Part shown: in pieces, positions 23,011 to 34,465 of the stretch
Numbering within the stretch: position 1 is the stretch's first letter
Layout of the letters: every line of letters starts with the position of its first letter
Assembly: GCA_012845835.1 (NCBI GenBank)
Contig: JABAKD010000030.1
Location: forward strand, 4,018,416-4,082,415
DNA length: 64,000 nt
Direction: 5' to 3'
From: Undaria pinnatifida
Taxonomy: Eukaryota > Sar > Phaeophyceae > Laminariales > Alariaceae
Position numbers and translations under genes: made by a program
Notes under the pieces: model-generated
What the model saw: the letters and a program-made list of their open reading frames with translations, nothing else
Told to the model about the DNA's origin: nothing
The model's database searches: none

Positions 23011-24024
23011 CTAGTCTGAGGTGTGAACAGGTGTAACTCGAATCTCGGTGCATGCAGAAAACAATGCGAACAGCAGGTCAGGTGCTATGGCGTCGTCGCA
23101 TGCGCAGCTTCAGCCGAGGGGTAAAATAATGATACGAGCTTACAGCAACAGCAAAAACAAAGCGGAACAAAAACAAACTACACACCAAAAAGCGCGGCCC
23201 ATTCTTTCCTCGCTAAAGACGTAGCGTGGAACGCACAGAAGCAGCAGCACGTATGCACAGGCTCTGCGAAAAACATTTATAATTCTGCTTGCAGCACCGC
23301 CTGCGCAAAACTACCTGGCACCAAACGTGTTACAGCGTTCACCTCTATACGACCGCACCCACGTATTTCGGTACCAGCCACTTGGAATTGGTGCCGGTAA
23401 AAAAAAAAAGAACTAAAAAGGGTTAAACAAGCATAACGCCGCCGAAAAACGAACCGGACGTACCCTAGCAGCAGCAGGAGCAGCCGCTGTGGCGAACTTT
23501 TGAACCAATCGCTCGTGTGCGCGCCTCTCACATGCGATACGAGGAGTGCCGAACCAACCTCCGCTGCTCGCTCGCCCCGTCGACTCCGACCGTTGAGGGG
23601 GGGCTGCCTGCTGCAGATCGAGCTGTTTTTCGCGGCGCTCCGGCGACGTAGGGTTCGCGATCACTGCCGGAGAAGTCCAAACTGAATCAACGCAACCGGA
23701 ACGTCGGGCGACAAGAACGTGTGGCGTATGTTACTACGAGACGAAAAAAAAAAATGGCAGATTGGAGATCGCTGTGCGAAAACGGCTTACAAGATAAGTC
23801 CAGACTGGACCATCGCAAGTCCACCGTACCGTACCGTCGGGCGACAAGTGTATGGCAGATATTACGACGAGACGCACAACAAAAAAATTCCAAATCATAT
23901 TGCTGCTGACAACGAGAAGATAAGCCTAGACTAAACCAATAGAACCGCCATTTTTATGTGGCAAACGCTGTGACGATGCATCAACGGTATATCATATCAA
24001 ACTTCTGTCTGAAACCTACTTAAC

Positions 24025-24112
24025 TAACGCTTTTACAGCTGGAAACCCGTTTTCGGGGAAAATTACTTGAAAATATTATAGGGAGGGGTTTGGGGGCTTT
24101 AAAGGGGTTAAC
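24025..24112 (-). repeat. Dispersed family A copy
   Basis: Reverse copy: ACGCTTTTACAGCTGGAAAC, CCGTTTTCGGGG, AAATTACTTGA, ATAGGGAGGGGTTTGGGGGC and TTTAAAGGGGTTAA. It is close to full length. Confidence 0.75.
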
Positions 24113-25651
24113 GAGTCGTCGCGGGTGCGCCTTGAAACTGCTGCGAAAGGGGAGAGTCCCATTGCAACTAAAATTGAGTTCAATTGACACGGCATTTTAT
24201 GAAAATACGTGGAAGCGTAATGGGCGTACGCTCTATTTGTCCCCACCCGCCGGAGGACAAAAAATAAAAATATATACATTACCAAAACCCATTACAACTG
24301 CACTCATTCGTTTGGAGACAAATACTTTACAACTGCACCCATTTTGTTTGAGACAAGTCTCGTGGGATTTGAGTTGGGGTCGTTATCGCAGTATTACCAG
24401 CAAAACGACTATTCATACCGTGTTCACAGCAGCTCTCCAACCGCTTTCTCACCAACGACACTCTGTACCGCCGTGGTATTACGTGCACATTCATAAAGCT
24501 ACGCTACATACTTGCCACACTATACGTGATGCCAGTATACTATACCCATGTACCATACAAATACACAACCACTATGGACGGGGATGTAAGTACAGCACCA
24601 TTTTGTAGACATATTTGCACCCGCCCTGTGACACGAAACTTTGTGTATCTTTCTAGGATGGACACTGGGTGTTCTAGTGATGTCGTTGGGTAGGAAGAAC
24701 CGATTTAATGTGCAAAACAAAAACAACCCTGTTTGGGACTGTGGTCCCTTAGAAGGTTTCTCTTCAGCAATGGGAGGTGTGGAGACACACCGAGGTGGGT
24801 TATGTGCGTAACCGCACGCTCGAGGGTCAACGATGAGGAAACACCTCAGGGTCTGCCTCGAGGAGCCAGGATGGTCTTGAAGGACTACCTCGTATAGTGA
24901 TAACGAGGCGGTACGATCTAGGGAATAGGGCTTGGTATCCACACGTGCTGACTTTAATATTCCGTCCAGAGTGACAAAATATAAAGGTAGTAAAGCAGCA
25001 ATAATATCAGTTTACAGTTGTACAAGCACCGGTGCCATATCATACCTCATGCTGTTGAGACGTTCTTGCAGCGACCTCGGATCGCGACCGCGTCCCGATC
25101 GGCCCGGAGAGGCTGGGCCACCGGCCTGCCCCTCCCCCTCCCCCCCCCCCAGCACCAGCAGCACCAGCAGCGCCTTCGCCTTGTTGCCCCGCTCGTCGTC
25201 TTGCTGCCGCGCAGACCACGACCTTTCTCGTCGAAACCACGGGCCTGAACGCAGGCAACGCAACAAAAGGAGGCCGCAACCGGAGAGGGAGAGGGGGCGA
25301 AGGGTCGTACTCCTTGTTGCTCGCCTTGTCATTTGACCATGGACCACGCATCCCTTTCGAGACGAGGGGAGGGGTTTGGGGAGCTCGGGTGGGCCTAGGC
25401 CGTTCGCACGCACGTATCATACCAGGTATATTAACATTTTTGAATCCTTTCAGATCTGAACGCATCGCATGTGAGTAGTCAGGGACACACTAATATTAAC
25501 CTAGTGGTATTGTTTTAGCAGCACAGCCGTGGTCCCTCTATAGTGCCGGTTGCTCGTTATAGTGCCTGTGAAATCGCTTGGCATAGATGGAAACAGCCAG
25601 TAGTGGCAGTATGTGGAGTAGTGCCGGTTGCCGCTATAGTGCCGGTATTTC

Positions 25652-25683
25652 CCTCTATAGTGCACATACCGGCACTATAGAGG
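25652..25683. repeat. Perfect 12-bp stem, 8-nt loop hairpin
   Basis: CCTCTATAGTGC pairs exactly with GCACTATAGAGG around ACATACCG. TATAGTGCC is also repeated at 25540-25560 and 25630-25640. Confidence 0.85.
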
Positions 25684-26314
25684 CACCACTACTGCCTAAT
25701 AAAGGCACGTAAGAGGGCCTTCAGAACGGCACCCGCTAGGTTTAGGGGACAGCACCACGTGAACTTAGTGGGGGATAACATTACGTGAACATAGCGGGGG
25801 ATACTTTTTGCGGTATCAACAGTGCGTACAAGGGGAGGCTCTATATTTTAGAATTGCATCCAGCACGTTTCGGAGATGAACCACCCCGAATCAAGTAGGA
25901 AAATATTCTACTGTTCCAAAATCATGTTGCGTCAGGAAAGACGACTACAGCAAGAAGGCCTTTTAGATGTGCACCCACCACGTATTATTTGCGTGTCGTA
26001 CTGTAAAACGGTTCTTTGAAACTGCGCTCATCGCCTTGAGACCTGCACCCACCACATTTTCGGTTCAAACTACGATCAACAGATATAATAAACCGATTAT
26101 GAAAGCCGAAAATGGAGGTTTGTGCACCTTTTCTGGGGTTTTTGATCCGGGGAACGTAAAAATCGGTCCAGCTTTCCTCAAAGTTCGCCTAGCCTTGTTC
26201 CGAGACGCATCCAACGACGTTTGCCGTTTCTTTAGTATACTGTAGCAGTTTGAACTTCATAAAAAATATCGCAAAGCCAGCTGTACATGTATATATCGCG
26301 GTTTTTTTATCAGG

Positions 26315-26552
26315 CGCGAGTAGTGAGACATATGCACCAGTATGGACCTGGTACATCGTACGCTGACTCCCGATTTCACTTTTATATGTTTCTGGCGGAG
26401 GCATGAATTGCGTCAGCTGTGATATATGCGTGTACCACCTTCGGTTTGTTTGTGTTTTTTTCCCTAGGGTATTCCTCAGCTCCAGAGTGACTGGAGCCTG
26501 TCCTGTGACCACGGACTTGGTTATGCGAGTTAATGTGAGAACAACAGTATAG
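26315..26552 (+). repeat. SINE-like (AAC)n-tailed repeat
   Basis: + orientation: head GGCGCGAGTAGTGAGACATA, TGACTCCCGATTTCACTTTT, GCGTCAGCTGTGATATATGC, GAGTGACTGGAGCCTGTCC, and AATGTGAGAACAACAG at the tail. Confidence 0.85.
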
Positions 26553-27669
26553 CAGTTTCATCCGAAAAAATGGCGTTTCTTTCGGATAATAGCGTCCGAA
26601 ACTGCTTTCGGCGTGTCGAAAAACAAACAAACAATCTTCTATCCTCAAGAAACGGCAAATGTCGTTGGATGCGTCTCGCACAAATGCCAATCGGATTTTG
26701 AGACTTTGAGAAGAGCGGGCCCGTTTCTCCCGTTCCCCGGGTGAAACAAACCTGCAAATATGCTGAAACCTCTATTTCAGGTTTTCACAGTCAGTTTTAT
26801 AAGACATGGCCTAATACTACTTGAAAATAGAGTTGGATATTTTTGCACATACTGGGGATTACATACCTGGTAACAGTTATTTAAACTACAAATAAAATAC
26901 TATTAAATACGAGCTGGGCCAGCCGTGATCAGCTTTTTAGTTCGTCTGTTTATATCACATGAACGACGACGAAGTAGCGGGAGCTGAGCATACTTCCTTG
27001 ATCAGCCAATCAAAGCGGTCATGCACGTCTGTGTTGTATGCTGATTGGGCACGGTGACACAATGCGTTGTTTTTTCGTGTGGTTTACTGGTATTGAGCTT
27101 TTTCAGTGGAAGAAAACATTTTGTGACTGCTTTTTTATGCGGCGGAATAAAACATGAAAAGAGCTGGTTGGAACAAAAGCAACCCATCCCACATCGCATC
27201 TCGTGCGACAAGCACACTCCAGCACCCACACGAGCGCAAGAAACATGGCGTCCAGCTCGCCTGCGGGCACGAGCACGAGCAGCCCCTGGACGAAGACGTC
27301 CGACGTCCACTATAAAAGAACAAGCTCTGGACCAACGCCCGAATGGGTAGGGTGGACCGTAACTGGACCAAGTCCGGCGGAAGGCCATCTCCCATGGCCA
27401 GGGGTTTGTTAGTGGGTGAGCTTGCGCAAGTCCCACACTACCCGGAAAGATGACATTCCGGGTGGCTATCTCCTCCGAAACTGACCCTCAGGGGACAGGC
27501 CGGGTCGACATACACACGCATCCGTATACAACGGCAGCTTGCGCTGCCGGGGTTGTAACGAAGACCACTGATAGGGACAGCTTACGCTATACCTACAATG
27601 GGACCCGAAGGGTGCGCCAGCTAGCGTTGGGCTGCGAAAGCAACTGAGTTAAATCGACACACGACGCGT

Positions 27670-28245
27670 ATGAAAACACGTGGAAGTGTGATGAGCCAAA
27701 GCTTTATTTTTCCCCATCCGCCGGAGGATGAAAAAAAAACAAAAAAAACAAACAAGCTCTGGCTCAACTTCACCTCAAGGACAGGGCATCGATCGGTTAG
27801 GAAGACTTCTGCTCAGTTTGACACCCGTGAGGAGGCTCTCGCGGCTAGTGATGCGTTCAGGGCCAGCTGGCAATGTAGCGTGAGAGGCAAAGCCGCCAGT
27901 GCTGACACAGTCCACAGCTTGCTAGGGTCGACACCAGCGGAGGAGATTGCAGTGCGGCAAGTTCGGCATGCTTCGTGTGTTCGCAGATATCAAACTTTGA
28001 ATCGCGATATTTTTCAGGGTACTCCTCGGTACCGGTTTTTGATGACGGTACGAAGTTTGACGGTTCTGAAATATACGGTACTTTTTAAACGGGAAACGGA
28101 TTCTCATTTTTTGACGGTACCGATTTTGGCGGTATACGGTACGGCGAATTATGACGGGTTTTTTTGTACGGTTCTGAAAATGACGGTACTTTTAAAACGG
28201 GAAACGGTTTCTCGTTTTTTGACGGTACCTTTTGCACGGTACTGA
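27670..28245 (+). other. Unassigned 191-codon open frame
   Basis: The N-terminal part (27750-27990) reads KLWLNFTSRTGHRSVRKTS then FDTREEALAASDAFRASW. It has protein-like composition with an alternating strand-then-helix pattern. The rest runs into ACGGTA repeats and is unlikely to be coding. It lies within the inverted-repeat unit, so it may be a fragment of an element-encoded protein. I do not recognise it. Confidence 0.25.
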
Positions 28246-28700
28246 AAAATGACGGTATCGCCTATACCCGGTACCGAACATACGATACATGTGATCAGGT
28301 GAAATTCGCTGCAGAGGAGGTTCTGGTTCTTCCGAAACGCAACCAACTGAACCAAAAATCCTACAAAAAAAAAAAATTACTCGAAGTTATGAAAAAAAAA
28401 AAGAGGACATTAGTGAGGATCGAACTCCAGTTCAAAAACTCACCGTCGTGCCCGCTACCTTCTGGACTACCGGCAGTTCACAGACATACTTGTCTTGCCG
28501 GAACTGTTTTGACGGTATTGGCACATGGCGGTACTTTTTTGACGGTACTGCATCATGACGGTATTTTTTTGGCGGTTGTGAAAAATACGGTACTTTTTAA
28601 ACGGGAAGCGGATTCTCGTTTTTTGACGGTACCGACTTTGGCGGTATACGGTATCGCGAATTTTGACGGTATTCCGCTACCGTCCCGTATCCGCCTATTA
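28030..28700 (+). repeat. ACGGTA-rich modular repeats
   Basis: The module TACGGTACTTTTTAAACGGG, AAACGGATTCTC, TTTTTTGACGGTACCGA and TTTTGGCGGTATACGGTA occurs near 28074, 28175 (shorter) and 28597. Isolated GACGGTA blocks continue around it and up to 28790. Confidence 0.8.
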
Positions 28701-29913
28701 CGACGGGAAAACCGTGACGGGAAAATTCCCGAGGAGTATTTTTGAATTTCATGTTGTGTTTATTTTTCGTACGGTACCTAGTATTGTACCGGTATGGTAT
28801 GGAATGTAAGGATCGTTTGTGTATAATAGTAAAATTAACACGGCCATTATAATTCCGCCCATATTGGTACCTAGGTACTGCTGTACGCGAACCTACGTGC
28901 GAGCATACTTAAGCTCTCTTCTTTTTTTCTCGCACGAGTCGTTTGTAATTTTACTGGTGGTCGTACTCGTACAGCAGTGGTCGTGCTGCTGTTTGCACGT
29001 GCGTTGGGTTGTGCGCGTTCTGATCTCTCTTCTGTATGTAGGCTGTTGTGTAATGTGGACATGCTGGATACGTCTCTTCTGCGCTTGCAGTACTGTTCGT
29101 ATTAACGTAGGCTTTTTGAGCTGGAATATAAATACCGTTCTGTATCATGATGAATACTAAACGGTATCACAATGAATACCAGACGTCCTTACATTTACGT
29201 CCGGAGTGGTATCTAGGTATGCGAACCGATCATACTCTCTTCGCCGTACAAGTTTGCGCAAGCACGTACGAACACAGATAGTAGTCGCTTTTGTATGCTC
29301 GCCGGTCACCAGCGCGTACGCGCGCGTTCAACCGCAGCGCGCCATCGTCGCTGTACGCGTTTTTGTCTCTTCGTATGCACTCGTACGAGTACGCGTACTG
29401 TGGGTACTGTGCTACCTGCGCCCCCGTTTGCTTTCATATTTGCATGGAGATCTCACACAACCCCCCTGCCCCCTTGCATCCGCCCGCGACACCCCTACAG
29501 GGAAATCTGTCAACAGCCTCGGCTACTTGAATTGCGCCCAAGCAAAGCAATACAAGCGTCAGCGCACGTGCGGCTTGCCCATGACCCGCACAGAATTCAT
29601 GGCGGCAACGTGCATGTCTGCTCGACAGAGGCGTTCCGCTGTGCGGGGTCTCGCGGGAGGACCGCTAGGCTTAAGGCCAACTTCATAAAGCGTCGCCGCT
29701 ATCTCAGCCACCGGATCTACGAGCTTCACGGGATCATTGCAGCTGACCACGATCACGTCGCGCGCCTCCAAGCGGCCTTGTCGTCAAATCTGGTTGAAAC
29801 TCTGCTCGCTGACGCCAATCTCGCAAGCAGCAAGTTCGCGCTGCTTCCATCTACCGTGTTTACCCTCGCGGCTTTCCCCCCAGTTTCGGGGAGGATGGAA
29901 AATGTGGGATTAG

Positions 29914-30161
29914 CGCACCGTTTTTTCGAATGTTGAACTGAAAACTTGACACGCGCTTCATTGTCGTCGTCCCGAGGGGTTCATTACTGTACCACTTTTT
30001 TTTTTTTTCGTCAGTTAAGACTAAAACTACATATATATTTTTTTAAATGTGCCTTAACTCACGAAAAAAAAAAAAATGGAAGTGGTGCAGTAATGAAGTC
30101 CTCGAGAAGACTAATGAAGCGCGTGTCAAATTTTCAGCCCAAGATTCGAAAAAGCGGTGCG
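29914..30161. repeat. Long foldback hairpin (arms about 106-109 nt, 33-nt loop)
   Basis: 29914-30019 and 30053-30161 are imperfect reverse complements. Blocks pairing include CGCACCG, TTGACACGCGCTTCATT, TTCATTACTG(T/C)ACCACTT, a T12/A13 tract and AGTTAAG. The loop is AT-rich. It could be a foldback element, a subterminal structure of the surrounding unit, or a precursor for small RNAs; nothing in the sequence decides. Confidence 0.8.
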
Positions 30162-30210
30162 TTAATGAACGAACGAACTAACAAGCTGATCATGGCTGGC
30201 CCAGCTCGTA

Positions 30211-32604
30211 GTAAAAATCAAACTTCAAAGGCTCCTTGTTAATAGTTGGAGTTGTTGAGTATTTCATAGTACACCGGGTAGGCATTTTGTGTCTACAAGT
30301 ACACAGCCATATATTAATAGAACAGCGTTCGAGACATTCCTGCTGGACCGGTGGCTTGGATATATTACTTGAATTCGCGCTCACACATACCATAGCGTAG
30401 AGCTCCACGAGCGAACCAGGCTCGAGCTACGTTGACACTGCTGAAACACGACTACTTGTGAAAACTGCCGGAATGCACGCTACGCAGTTGCACTTGCACG
30501 AAGCGCTAATTTAAGTTTTGGCGGGGGGCACGCGCCGTTCTCGGAGACAGGCACACACGAGGCACCAAATAAAGAGTCAGACAAGTATTTTTTTGGGGCA
30601 CGTGCCCATGTCTCAGGTATGTTACGACTGGTACACTATTTTTTTTTGTGGCTAGTTTTCTTGCAGTAAAATTCTTCAGCGCCGTATGATACGCTCTCTA
30701 CCTCAGTATCGTATTCACCTCCGCACAAGCTTGTGACTTGTGATCAAGGAGCTTGCTCGTAGGACAGGGTACTTATTTCTTGGACCATCTCTGCTGGGGA
30801 GAAGAATCCACACGGAATTTTACCGAAAACTATCATACCGGTTCTCGTAGGTGTGCCTTCCACTGCTCCTGTACAAGGTGCAGTACGTCACTAGTTTAGG
30901 ATAGAAATACCACATACGAGGAAATAACCAGCTGGACTTACATGCATAACGGAAACCCTGTTGGATGAGGAGATACGTGCCAGGCACGCCTTCGGTGCTT
31001 CGGTGTGACCTAACCCCTCCCTGTAAGGCCTTCGTACGAGTACGGGCCTAGCTATAGGCTACAAGTTGAGGGATGGGATATGGCGATGAATCACGTGATG
31101 GGGCTTAGAGAAAAACACAACTGCAGTGCTGTTGCTTAACTCGTATGTACTGCTGTACCAAAGTGAGAACGGTACTTGTACGTTAGTGCTACGAGTACTG
31201 GTGGACAGCTGAACAGTGTTTTCACGATGCCGATGCCGAGGAAGGTCGCAACAGGTGGTGTGTCGGGTACCAGCGGATGCAACCTGCTGTACCTGGTGCT
31301 GCTGTACCAGTAGCTCTTACCCGGCATACCTCATCATCTACGTAGACCTACTTGCTGGTGTGGTTCACGTGTGGTATCATACCCGTAGTAGTCTGCTGCG
31401 ACAGCGTTTTACTGTCCGGTGCGGTGGTGGATGTTGGAATTGCAACTAATACAGTAGTAGTCGTCTACACATGTACACACTACTCGTACACTAGTAGCTC
31501 AGATCGTGCGCCAAGGCGGTGAGACTGCTATGATTCTCAGTGCTGCTGCCGTCGGAAGGGCTGTGGGGTGATTGCTGGGCCGCGCTGACAACGGCATTGC
31601 AGCCTAAAACGAATACCAGAGGTATGACGTACGACGCGGCAACGCGAGGTTCAGGCTAGCAAAGAAGCGGTGGGGCGCCCGACCAAGCACTGCCGCGCAG
31701 AACATATCATGTGGGTACGCACCCTACAGCAGTACAGCAGCAGTATGATACATGCGAGGTCAGACCGCTTGTTGTGTGTGCTCTGGGCTTTGTGCGCTTT
31801 CGTAGGGTCAATCTGTCCATCTTTGCAAAATCAAGATGTTCCACGTAGTGCAACTGCAGCAACATCATGACCTGGCATTATAATAGCAACCATCACCAAA
31901 GCCGTACCTTGGATTCGCAGCAGTAGCCCCCGGTACACCAAGCCTGTCCCAATAGCCCCTTCGGTGTCCATACCGCGCCTCTAGCGTTTGGATGTGGCCT
32001 GGTCGGGGCACGAAGGCAGGGACCCATGGTCGTGGTGGCACCATAGATGTCGTCAGCATCGCTGACGGAGTGCAATCTGGTGTCGTTGCAGAGCAATGTT
32101 GAGGTTGCCCCCTGAGGAATACAACCGCGGACGCGAGCAAAAACATGTTTTCCTCGAGCGATATACGTGTCGCTATCGGCGCATCTCAGCGCTAGGGGTA
32201 GTGTGGAAGCCTGAGTAGAGCTGTGCAGCGTAAGTACCAACGGGGTTGCTGTCCAGGCTGGCTCAAATCTCAATCTTGGCGGATCCTGGAGTTCTATCAA
32301 TACTTACTGCATTCTTCAGCGGGGCTGTCAAGCCTCGAAACCTCGAAATATTGAAATATTACAGGTGCCTGCGCCAGGACCTGGTGCCCAGTGCGACCAA
32401 CCTGCACCAGCACCCACTTCCTCCCTAGAGTGCGAATGGTGCTCTGATGGAAGAGCATGATTTGGCGGGATCTATCTCGAAAGGATGCCTGATAAAGGCC
32501 TCGTTAACACTGAAGGTAATGACCAGAAAGTCAGAATATTCGCCGTTTTGAATTTTGATTTTTGCATGGAGTGGAGCCGTGCACTACCAACCCGACCTGC
32601 CGGC
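30211..32604. other. Interval without a supported gene
   Basis: AT/GC-balanced sequence with scattered TACCTGGTA-like and TACTGCTGTACC strings and one doubtful minus open frame at 31893-32300. Confidence 0.45.
31893..32300 (-). other. Unassigned 135-codon open frame
   Basis: Contains DSDTYIARGKHVFARVRG and DADDIYGATTTMGPC. Composition is protein-like and somewhat reminiscent of linker segments of retroelement polyproteins. No catalytic motif is visible and nothing upstream continues it, so it is listed only as a candidate fragment. Confidence 0.2.
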
Positions 32605-32701
32605 CTGTCTGTGTGGCCCGACCTCTGCCTATGAACAAAGCAGAAAATTCGGGATTCCATTATGATATACTGCCCAGCAGAGTGCGGGTTCGAGACCCGG
32701 C
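32605..32701 (+). pseudogene. Degraded tRNA-Arg-like sequence
   Basis: About 170 bp upstream of the intact tRNA-Arg, the segments TGTCTGTGTGGCCC, CTCTGCCTATGAA and GCAGAAAATTC track the order of the intact gene, with D-arm and loop deletions. It is followed by a separate T-arm-like GCGGGTTCGAGACCCGGC. The cloverleaf cannot form. It is a decayed duplicate or a tRNA-derived retroposon piece. Confidence 0.6.
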
Positions 32702-32796
32702 GTGAATTTGGCTTATAGAGTGAGATTCTGTATCCGACACAATTTTTGAAAAGATGTTTGTTTAGGTGTGGAATTGCCTCCGCAACGTCAACAGGA

Positions 32797-32869
32797 GTCC
32801 GTGTGGCCCAATGGATAAGGCGTCTGCCTACGAAGCAGAAGATTCCGGGTTCGAGCCCCGGCATGGATT
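32797..32869 (+). tRNA. tRNA-Arg (anticodon ACG)
   Basis: A complete cloverleaf can be drawn by hand. The acceptor stem GTCCGTG pairs with CATGGAT (two wobbles). The D arm lies within GGCCCAATGGATAAGGC. The anticodon stem TCTGC/GCAGA encloses loop CTACGAA with anticodon ACG. The T arm is CCGGG-TTCGAGC-CCCGG. B-box GGTTCGAGCCC and an A-box-like TGGCCCAATGG are present. No intron is visible and CCA is not encoded. A T-rich stretch follows at 32867-32890, suitable as a Pol III stop region. Discriminator base assignment is uncertain by one base. Confidence 0.93.
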
Positions 32870-33076
32870 TTGTTGTATATATTTTTTCCCGCTTTTTTGG
32901 CTTTGCCCCCCACGTTTCCCCTTTTTTTTTCTTTTACCGATATCGTATTATCATATGATGCGCATTGCGCAGCAGTGTACAAATTATTCACATACCCGCT
33001 ATCATATACCAGGGATGATGGACGTGATACCCTCTGTTAGCCCAATGCCATCCTTAGCCAGTTCCTAGGGTCTGCT

Positions 33077-33287
33077 AGTATGACATTTTTCTTTCTATTA
33101 TTTTTCTATTTTTTTTTTTTTTTTTTCTCTTCCTTTTTCCTTGCTTTCCTGTCTTGTCTTTTCTTGCTTTTCTTGTCTTTTTCTTCTCTTTGCTTGCCTT
33201 TTTCGTCTTGTTTCGTTTATTCTTCTCTTTTCTTTCCTTTCCTTTATCCTCTTTTCTTTTCTTTGTTTCTTTTTCTCCAATTGACTT
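33077..33287. repeat. Long polypyrimidine tract
   Basis: About 210 bp almost purely T and C on the + strand with scattered G, including T18 and TCTTTTCTTGCTTTTCTTG-like units. No gene. Confidence 0.85.
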
Positions 33288-33381
33288 ATGCCTGTCGTGC
33301 GTATGCGTAGTGATAGATACTACGTGTAATATATACGTGGTAGTCTTCCTTGGGTGGCAATCGGAATATTTGGTTTCTCCA

Positions 33382-33628
33382 GGCGTGAGTAGTGAGACGT
33401 ATGCACCGGCCTGGACCTGGCACATCGTAGACTGACTCCCGATTTCACTTTTATATATTTCTGGTGGAGGCATGAATTGCGTCAGCTGTGATATATGCGT
33501 GTACCACCTTGGGTTGTGTGTGTTTTTCCCTGGGGTATTCCTCAGCTCCAGAGTGACTGGAGCCTGTCCTGTGACCACGGACTTGATTATGCGAGTTAAT
33601 GTGAGAACAACAACAACAACAACAACCA
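33382..33628 (+). repeat. SINE-like (AAC)n-tailed repeat
   Basis: Best-preserved copy. The head is GGCGTGAGTAGTGAGACGTA. The body includes TGGACCTGGCACATCGTAGA and CAGCTCCAGAGTGACTGGAG. The tail is GTGAGAACAACAACAACAAC. It is very close to the 26315 copy. Confidence 0.9.
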
Positions 33629-33668
33629 GGTAATATATTATAAAAATAAAAATACACTCCAGCCGTGA

Positions 33669-34378
33669 GGCCATTTCTTATGCAGTCGGATTTGTCAGTC
33701 GAAAACGGCCTTTTTCGACTGAGAATTCCGACTGGCGGATCCAGACTTTTTCGACTGGATCCTCCAGTCGAAAACCTCAGTCGAAAAAGTTTAACACGTG
33801 TTTTTTTAACCGATCGCATCACCCATCCCACCACCGAACACACACCCACACGGCCACACGGCCACACACCCATACCAGGTACCACACTGCAGTATCATAC
33901 AAGGCGCTGACGCTGGCTTGGCTATCCCTGCTGTTGCTTCTCGCAGCAAGTCAGCGTGGCGCATTCCTACTTCCGCTCGCCAGCAGCGTGTATCACACGA
34001 CGGCAACAGCGCGCGGTCTCGATCCCATGCTGCCAACAACGGCTGCGCCTGCTGTAGCTCTGGCGGCTCTCGGCTGAGTGCAACTCCACGAACGTAGCTT
34101 TGGCGGCTTTCGGCTAAGCCCAAAGCCACCAACTCGCTGGGACGAAGGTTCGTCCAGCCGTTGCTCGCGGAGACAGCGCGAAGCACAGAGCTGCCAACCG
34201 ATTTCGCCTGCTGTACAACAGTACTCCCTCACACCAACCGCCTCTAGGAAGAGCACAAAAATTATAAAATCAACTCGACTGACAATAAGAAAAAGGACCA
34301 GAAGAATCCAATCGAAAAAAAGTCCAGTCGAAAAGGGCCGTTTTCGATTGGCGGAATCCGACTGCATAAGAAATGGCC
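33669..34378. mobile_element. Non-autonomous DNA transposon with terminal inverted repeats
   Basis: The ends are GGCCATTTCTTATGCAGTCG (from 33669) and its exact reverse complement ending at 34378. Weaker pairing continues inward (GTCGAAAACGGCC against GGCCGTTTTCGAT). The flanks are CCGTGAG on the left and CTGTGAG on the right, consistent with a 5-7 bp target duplication (GTGAG). The element splits a dispersed repeat whose uninterrupted form CAGCTGTGAGATCGAAGATT is present at 16975. No transposase is encoded. Internal sequence has several short repeats (GGCGGCTTTCGGCT). Confidence 0.85.
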
Positions 34379-34465
34379 TGTGAGATCGAATATTTTGTCG
34401 AAACTCATCTTTGCAAGCTGTGTGTGATACTCCGATCGCGCGTATTACGGGTGGTGTATCCTCAT
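34379..34465 (+). repeat. Dispersed repeat family B, right part of the split copy
   Basis: GTGAGATCGAATATTTTGTC, GAAACTCATCTTTGCAAGCT, GTGTGTGATACTCCGATCGC. The left part (ACACTCCAGCCGTGAG) ends at 33669. Confidence 0.75.

Larger units (their letters stand above)
21184..26907. other. Interval with dispersed repeats, no supported gene
   Basis: Upstream exons of the zinc-module gene should lie here. Notable content: a G-run of about 25 at 22270-22292, GC-rich 23440-23680 and 25080-25390 with open frames that I cannot assign, family B and E copies, and a repeat end at 24200-24260 shared with 27660-27740. Confidence 0.45.
26908..30210. mobile_element. 3.3 kb unit bounded by 37-bp inverted repeats
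   Basis: 26909-26945 (ACGAGCTGGGCCAGCC start) and 30173-30209 are inverted copies matching at 35 of 37 positions. TA dinucleotides flank both ends, compatible with a TA target duplication, although the arms themselves end in palindromic TAC/GTA. Inside are open frames at 27670-28245 and 29295-29936 with no recognisable transposase, ACGGTA-rich repeats, and a 250-nt hairpin just inside the right end. A class II element is the simplest reading. It could also be two dispersed repeats that happen to be inverted. Confidence 0.55.

Noticed and set aside
28410-28490. tRNA-like GGAGTTCGATCCTCAC string on the minus strand
   Set aside because: Only a B-box-like match; no D arm or acceptor stem can be built.
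29295-29936. 213-codon + frame with a helical C-terminal part
   Set aside because: No domain recognised, an opposing open frame exists, and its end overlaps the hairpin; kept only as a note within the inverted-repeat unit.
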